Shown: one piece after another, positions 58,625 to 64,000 of the stretch
How positions within the stretch are numbered: position 1 is the stretch's first letter
Layout of the letters: every line of letters starts with the position of its first letter
Assembly: GCF_041146395.1 (NCBI RefSeq)
Contig: NC_090989.1
Location: 119,225,501 to 119,289,500 of the forward strand
Direction of reading: 5' to 3'
Origin: Eulemur rufifrons
Taxonomy: Eukaryota > Chordata > Mammalia > Primates > Lemuridae
DNA: 64,000 bases
The notes under the pieces: model-generated
Database searches by the model: none
Seen by the model: only the letters and a program-made list of their open reading frames with translations
What the model was told of the DNA's origin: nothing
Position numbers and translations under genes: made by a program

Positions 58625-61600
58625 AAAAAAGTTATGAGAGGATTCTGGGAAGATGGCAGAGTAGGAAACAACAGGAAATCTGTCTTCCCACATAGACAAC
58701 AATTGTATTAGTGTAATCTTGTCTTGTATAACTATTTTGGAACTCTGGCGCCTATTCCAAAGCTTGCAAGTTCCAGGGGAAGGCTTAGAAATAAACTGCT
58801 GTTAATTTAAGTCAATTTCAGCTTTTAGCTCAGGAGTGACTACCCATTCCTCAACTTCCATAGGTCTGCATTCTGATAGTTAATTGCTGCTTCTGATCAC
58901 TGATATACAGACACAGGGGTAGGCAGCTATTGTTCCACTTCTCTCCCAATAGTTGTTAAGCCCTGCTCCTCCTGGATGAAGGGAATTTAAAGGATCAGTG
59001 CCTTTTCTTTTTCCTTCTTTCATTTTTCCTCTTGGGAAGTCAGACATCAAAGGACTAGGACAGTCAAAAGCAACTGCATAAACAGGGAAATTTAGAAAGT
59101 CACTATGCATGCCCAAAAAAAGGTTCAGGCTCAGAAAAGACCTGAGAAAACTAAATTTATACCTCAGGCTGATCCCCAGCACAGAGACAGCCAACAAAAT
59201 AAACACTACAAGCAACAAAAAACTAGCAAATCCCAAGGAATGGGGAGAATCTGATTTACAGAGTTACCACAATATTAGATTCAAATGTTCAGTTTCCAAC
59301 AACAAAACACTAGGGATACAAGGAAACAGGAAAGTATGACCCATGTGAAGGAAAAAAATAAACCAACAGAAATCTCCCAGAGAAAGACCAGAAGATTGAC
59401 CTACTAGACAAAGACTTTAAAAGAGCTAAGCTTAAAGATGTTCAAAGAACTAAAGGAAGAAATGGAGAAAAGAAAAAAAAAAATCAAGGCATAAGCAAAG
59501 TAGGAATATCAGTAAACAGAAAACCTCAACAGAAACTAAAAAGAAACTCAGAAGCTCAAAAGTACAGTAACGGAAATGTAAAATTCATTATAGGGATTCA
59601 AAAGATTTGAGCAGGCAGAAGAAAGAATCAGCAAGTGTGAAAATGGGACAATTGAAATTATCAAGAATGACAGAAAAAAAGATTGAAGAAAAGTGAAAAG
59701 TGAAAGGCAAAGGGACATGTGGGACACTATCAAGAGACTCAACATATGCATTGTAGGAGTGCCAAAAGGAGAAAAGGGACAAAGAGATTATTTGAAGAAA
59801 TAACGGCTGATAACTTCTCAAATGTGATGAAAGACAGGAATATATACAATTCACTAAGTTCAAAGGACTCCAAGTAGAATGAATTCAAAGAGATTCACAC
59901 CAAGACACATTATAATCAATCAAAAGACAGAGAGACTCCTGAAAGGAGTAAGAGAGAGAAAAGCAGCTTGTCACATATAAGGGATCTTCTATAAAATTAT
60001 CAGATTCTCATCAGCAACTCTGAAGGCCAGAATGCAGTGGGCTAACATATTCAAAATACTGAAGGGAAAAAAAACTTCTCAACTAAGAATCCTATACTGG
60101 CAAAACTGACTTTCAAAAGTGAGGAAGAAATTACCACTTTCCAAGACAAACAAAAGCCGACGAAATTGATTACCACTAGATTTGCCCTGCAAGAAATGCT
60201 AAAGGAGCAAACTAAAACACTTCTGCAGAGCAAAAGAAACAAAGTGAAGAGACAACCTACAGAGTGGGAGAAAATATTCACAAACCCTATATCTCATAAA
60301 GGGTTAACATCCAAAACAAGAAACTCAAACAACTCAACAGCAAGAAAACAAATAACTCGATCAAAAAATGGGCCAAAGACCTGAACAGACATTTCTCAAA
60401 AAAGACATACCAACGGCCAGCAGGTATATGAGAAAATGGTATCACTAATCATTAGGGTAATGCAAATTAAAACCACAATGAGATATCACCTCACATCTGT
60501 TAGAATGGCTTCTATCAGAAAGATGAACCATAACAAGGGTTGGCAAGGATGCAAACAAAAGGGAACTCTTGTATTTTTGTGGCAGTGGGGGTTGTAAATT
60601 AGTGCAGCTATTATAGTAAACAGTATAGTGTTTCCTCAAAAAACTAAAAAATAAAACTACCATGTCATCCAGCAATCCCACTTCTGGGTATATATCCAAA
60701 GGAAATGAAATCAGTATGCCAAAGGGATATTTGCACTCACATGTTCATTGCACCATTATTCATAATAGCCAAGATATGAAATCAATTTAAGTGTTCATAA
60801 ATGGATGAATCAATAAACGTGGTATATATACATAATGGAATACTATTCAGCCTTTAGAAAAGAAAGAAATTCTGTCATTTGCAACAACATGGATGAACCT
60901 GGAGGACATTACAGTAAGTGAAATATGTCAGGCACAGAAAGACAAATACTGCATGATTTCACATATATGTGGAATGTAAAAAAAGTTGAACTCATAGAAG
61001 TAGAGAGTAGAATGATGCTTACCAGAGGCGGGGGGCAGTGAGGGGTGAGATGGGCGGTTGTTGGTCAAAGTATATCAAGTTTCAGATAGAAAGGATGAAT
61101 AAATTTTGAGGTCTATTGCATAGCATAATGACTATAATCAATATCGATGTATATTTCAAAATAACTGAGAGTAAATTTCAAATGTCTCACCATAAAAATG
61201 ACAGGTAAATGAGGTAATAGACACGTTAATTAGCTTGCTGTACTCATTCCTCATTGTAGACATATGTCAAAACATCACATTGTATCCTAGAAATGTATGC
61301 AGTTATGATTTGTCAACTAATAATAAATAACTGAAAGGGATTGCGGATGGAACTGTACAGGAACAGTTATTATATGTTAATGAAGTTAAGCTGCTATGAA
61401 TTCAAATTAGAGTTTCATAATGTTAGAATGTTAAATGTAATCCCTATGGTAACCACAAAAAAGCTATTGAATATACACAAAAGGAAGTAAGAATGGAATT
61501 AAAACATTTCAGTATAAAACACCAACTAAGCATAAAAGATAGTAATACAGGAAATAACAAAAAGGATATAAGGTATATGGAAAACAAATAGCAAAATGAC

Positions 61601-62180
61601 AAAAGTCTCTCCTAATCACTAAATAATCTAATATAAATGGATTAAACCTTCCAATAAAAAGAACAGATAAGAAGGATAAATTTTTTTTTTTTAAAGTTCC
61701 AAATACATGCTATTTGGAGAGACTCAACTTTAGAGCCAAAGACACAAATAGGCTGAATGTGTAAGGATAGGATAGTCCATGAAAACAGTAACCAAAAGAG
61801 AATAGAGGTGGCTGTATTAACATCAGACATCACAGACTACAAACCAAAAAAGGTTACAAGAGACAAAGAAGGATATTATCTATTAAAGAAAGGTTCAACA
61901 TAACACAAAGTTATAACAATTATAGACATCTACACACCTAATGACAGGCTATCAAAATATATAAAGCAAAAACTAACAATATAAGGGGAAAATAAGACTG
62001 TTCTACAATAATCACTAGAAACTTCAATATCCCACTCTCAATAATGGATAGAACAATCAGACAAAAGACAAGTAAGGAAACAGAAGACTTAACACCATAA
62101 ACCAACTGGATCTAACATGTAGAGAACACTCTCCCCAACAACAGAGTTCACATTCTTTTCAAGCTCACATAGGACATTTA
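58625..62180 (+). mobile_element. old L1, 5' half, with an inserted L1 3' end
   Basis: GAGGATTCTGGGAAGATGGC at about 58637 is a typical L1 5' end. ORF1-region text follows to 60209. It resumes at about 61340 and runs through the ORF1/ORF2 junction to about 62180. Between 60210 and 61340 lies a separate 5'-truncated L1 3' end, with ATGGAATACTATTCAGCC and a terminal AATAATAAATAACTG. All frames are broken. Confidence 0.78.
60210..61340 (+). mobile_element. 5'-truncated L1 3' end inserted in the L1
   Basis: The text changes abruptly from ORF1-region sequence to ORF2 C-terminal sequence (AGACAACCTACAGAGTGGGA). It continues through a complete 3' UTR, after which ORF1-region text resumes. Confidence 0.7.
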
Positions 62181-62539
62181 TTTTATTAAAGCACTCAACA
62201 TCCTGACATTGAAATTGCTGTTTAAATAACTGTCTCCTTTATTTGTAATATAGCAAGCTCTTAGAGGAAATAGCCTCATTTCATTTTGTGTCCTTGGCAC
62301 ATCAACAGAATAGCATGCATGTGGTAATTAACATTTACAGAATTAACAGTAGGACTTTCAGCTCTCTTCATAGTGTTTCAGTCCTCAGTCTGGTATGCCC
62401 TCTCTCCCTCAGCAAACTCCTACGTATTTCTTAAGACTCAGTCAACATTTGTTTTCTCTGCACCGTCTGGACATCTCTGAGCAAAGTTAGTCACTCCTTT
62501 CTCTATAATTCTACCTAACTTTTGCCTGTCTCTGTCAGT
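62181..62539 (+). other. intron sequence with a probable L2 fragment
   Basis: About 62385-62520 (TTCTTAAGACTCAGTCAACA, CTCTGCACCGTCTGGACATC) resembles an L2 3' region. No gene is seen. Confidence 0.45.
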
Positions 62540-62806
62540 CCTTTGTGTCGTGCTATAACACAATACCTTAGACAGGGTAATTTATACAGGAAAGAAATTT
62601 ACTTCCACACAGTTCTGGAGGCTGAGAAGTCCAAGTTCAAGGCACGAGCATCTGGTGAGGGCCTTCTTGCTGCAATATAACAAGACAGCAGGCATCACTT
62701 AGGGAGGGACGAAACCACTCGTGCAATAATGGCATTAATCCATTCAGAAGGGCAATGCCTCCACAACCCAAATACCTCTTATTGAGCACCACCTCCTAAG
62801 CTATAC
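62540..62806 (-). mobile_element. MaLR LTR fragment (inverted)
   Basis: GTGCTATAACACAATACCTT, CACAGTTCTGGAGGCTGAGA and CATCTGGTGAGGGCC lie in inverted LTR order, and it ends in AGCACCACCTCC. The 5' end of the LTR is missing. Confidence 0.72.
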
Positions 62807-63475
62807 TTCTAGTCCACTATTTCTATAGATAAATTTAGTTCATTTATGAGCAAAGCATTATCTTTTAAAACTCTATGTTACATTTAGAGAAGGCATGCAA
62901 TATCCATCCTAACATTTTTTAAAAAACTAGTCTTAAAAATATATGGTGATTCAATCAATTATTAAAACTATGTGGATCCCTGCAGATATTGGTGAAGGAA
63001 TGTTAATATGACAAAGTCATAACGTTTTGTAGGACATCCGTGCCCTTTGTAAACAGACTGTTTTGCTAATATAAAGAGCCACATGCTTTTCTATTCTGAA
63101 ACTCGTTTATCATTACTACTATAATTTTTTTTACTATATTTTCATTTGGAGTACTTTTGAATGGTAAACATTTTCAATGCTACTCTTAAGTACTAGACTT
63201 TCAGGGACACCATTACAACTGAGATAGAAACAATATTCCAGAAGACAATAAATTATAAAATGTTTGGTTAAGGATTCTCTCTCTCACATTTATTACAGTA
63301 TTATCAGTTTCCAGCATATTAAGCACACAAAGATTTGGGGAGTGAGAATGATGCCACATAACAAAGGATATAATACCTGCAGGAATAAGTACAATAGGGA
63401 AGATTCCATGTTCCTACTTTGTTATACATTGAGGTATAGACAGTATTCAATTATAGATTCATTAAAAAAAAAGGA
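62807..63475. other. intron sequence without a recognised gene
   Basis: AT-rich sequence. I see no gene or clear repeat. Confidence 0.5.
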
Positions 63476-64000
63476 AAGGGTGGGGCTTCAAGATGGCTGG
63501 CTAGATGCATCTGGTACTCACCTCTTCTATGGAGAGGAACCAAAATAACAAGGAGATAATCACACTTCAAATAGACATAAGAGAGAACACTAGAATTCAA
63601 CAGAGAAGTGATGGGAAGCACTAAAAGCAAAAAAAAAAAAAAAAAAGGAGAGGAAAGCAAAGCAGCCTGCTCAGCCAGGACAGCTGGAGGTCTAGAGAGG
63701 CTCCCCAATGAGAGGAAGGATAAGAAACAGACACCCAGCACAAGCAGTTCACAATCCTACCATAGACTCCTATAATCCTAGCCACGGGAGAGCCCCTTGA
63801 TGCTCACAGAACCTGACATTACCATATGGGGCTGCCTGGAGACCACACAAAGGCATTGCTCCAGAGACAGGGTTCAAAAACCTATTGAAGGAAATAAGAG
63901 ATGAAAACCTCCCAAGTCTAGGAAGAGATTTAGACATAGAGATACAGAAGGCTCAGAGATACCTAGATAAATACAATTCAAAAAGGTCTTCTTCAAAACA
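63476..64000 (+). mobile_element. L1 5' end, cut by the window edge
   Basis: GGGTGGGGCTTCAAGATGGC is a typical primate L1 5' start. 5' UTR-like sequence and an A tract (63630-63647) follow, then text like the ORF1 upstream region near 63880-64000. The element continues beyond the window. Confidence 0.75.

Noticed and set aside
58880..59236. 118-codon minus-strand frame beginning like a signal peptide
   Set aside because: It is antisense to an L1 5' UTR/ORF1 region and has no homology I recognise.
63451..63741. 96-codon minus-strand frame
   Set aside because: It is antisense to an L1 5' end, with a Phe run from the A tract.

Overview
The window is nuclear DNA of a primate and carries part of one protein-coding gene, NCK1 (the SH2/SH3 adaptor NCK1), on the minus strand. 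Everything else is introns and transposable elements. Seven Alu copies carry an extended A-rich linker between their arms. Most of them also share a right-arm ending (GCTGACGCCACGGCACTC) that I associate with strepsirrhine primates and above all with Malagasy lemurs, so my best guess is a lemur. A 286-bp piggyBac-like element fits recent piggyBac activity reported in mouse lemur.

Layout from low to high coordinate, which is 3' to 5' of NCK1. 1-2145 is the 3' untranslated region and/or 3' flank. 2146-2340 is the last coding exon (end of the SH2 domain and stop). 2341-4978 is an intron with MIR and a nested pair of Alus. 4979-5691 is the large middle coding exon (second and third SH3 domains, start of SH2). 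5692-27911 is a 22-kb intron with a piggyBac-like element, a near full-length old L1 (about 7.9-19.1 kb) broken up by later insertions, a mariner copy, MaLR LTRs and MIRs. 27912-28155 is the exon with the start codon and the first SH3 domain. 28156-64000 is the large 5' intron and holds a near full-length Tigger1, several L1 fragments, MaLR and other LTRs, hAT and Tigger elements and Alus. No non-coding first exon or promoter of NCK1 was recognised.

The three coding segments join with consensus GT/AG splice sites into an uninterrupted frame of 377 codons plus stop, the known length of human NCK1, so the gene looks intact. NCK1 links phosphotyrosine receptors and scaffolds, through SH2, to actin regulators and kinases, through three SH3 domains.

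I found no previously undescribed multi-gene system. The points most worth checking are: a near-identical inverted pair of lemur Alus bracketing the 713-nt middle exon (a geometry known to favour exon circularisation); the piggyBac-like element with clear TTAA target sites; a roughly 90% identical inverted repeat of about 110-150 bp in the 5' intron; a short L1-derived patch inside an LTR; and deeply nested insertions whose order can be read from target-site duplications. Exact family names for old repeats are from memory and should be confirmed with a repeat library.
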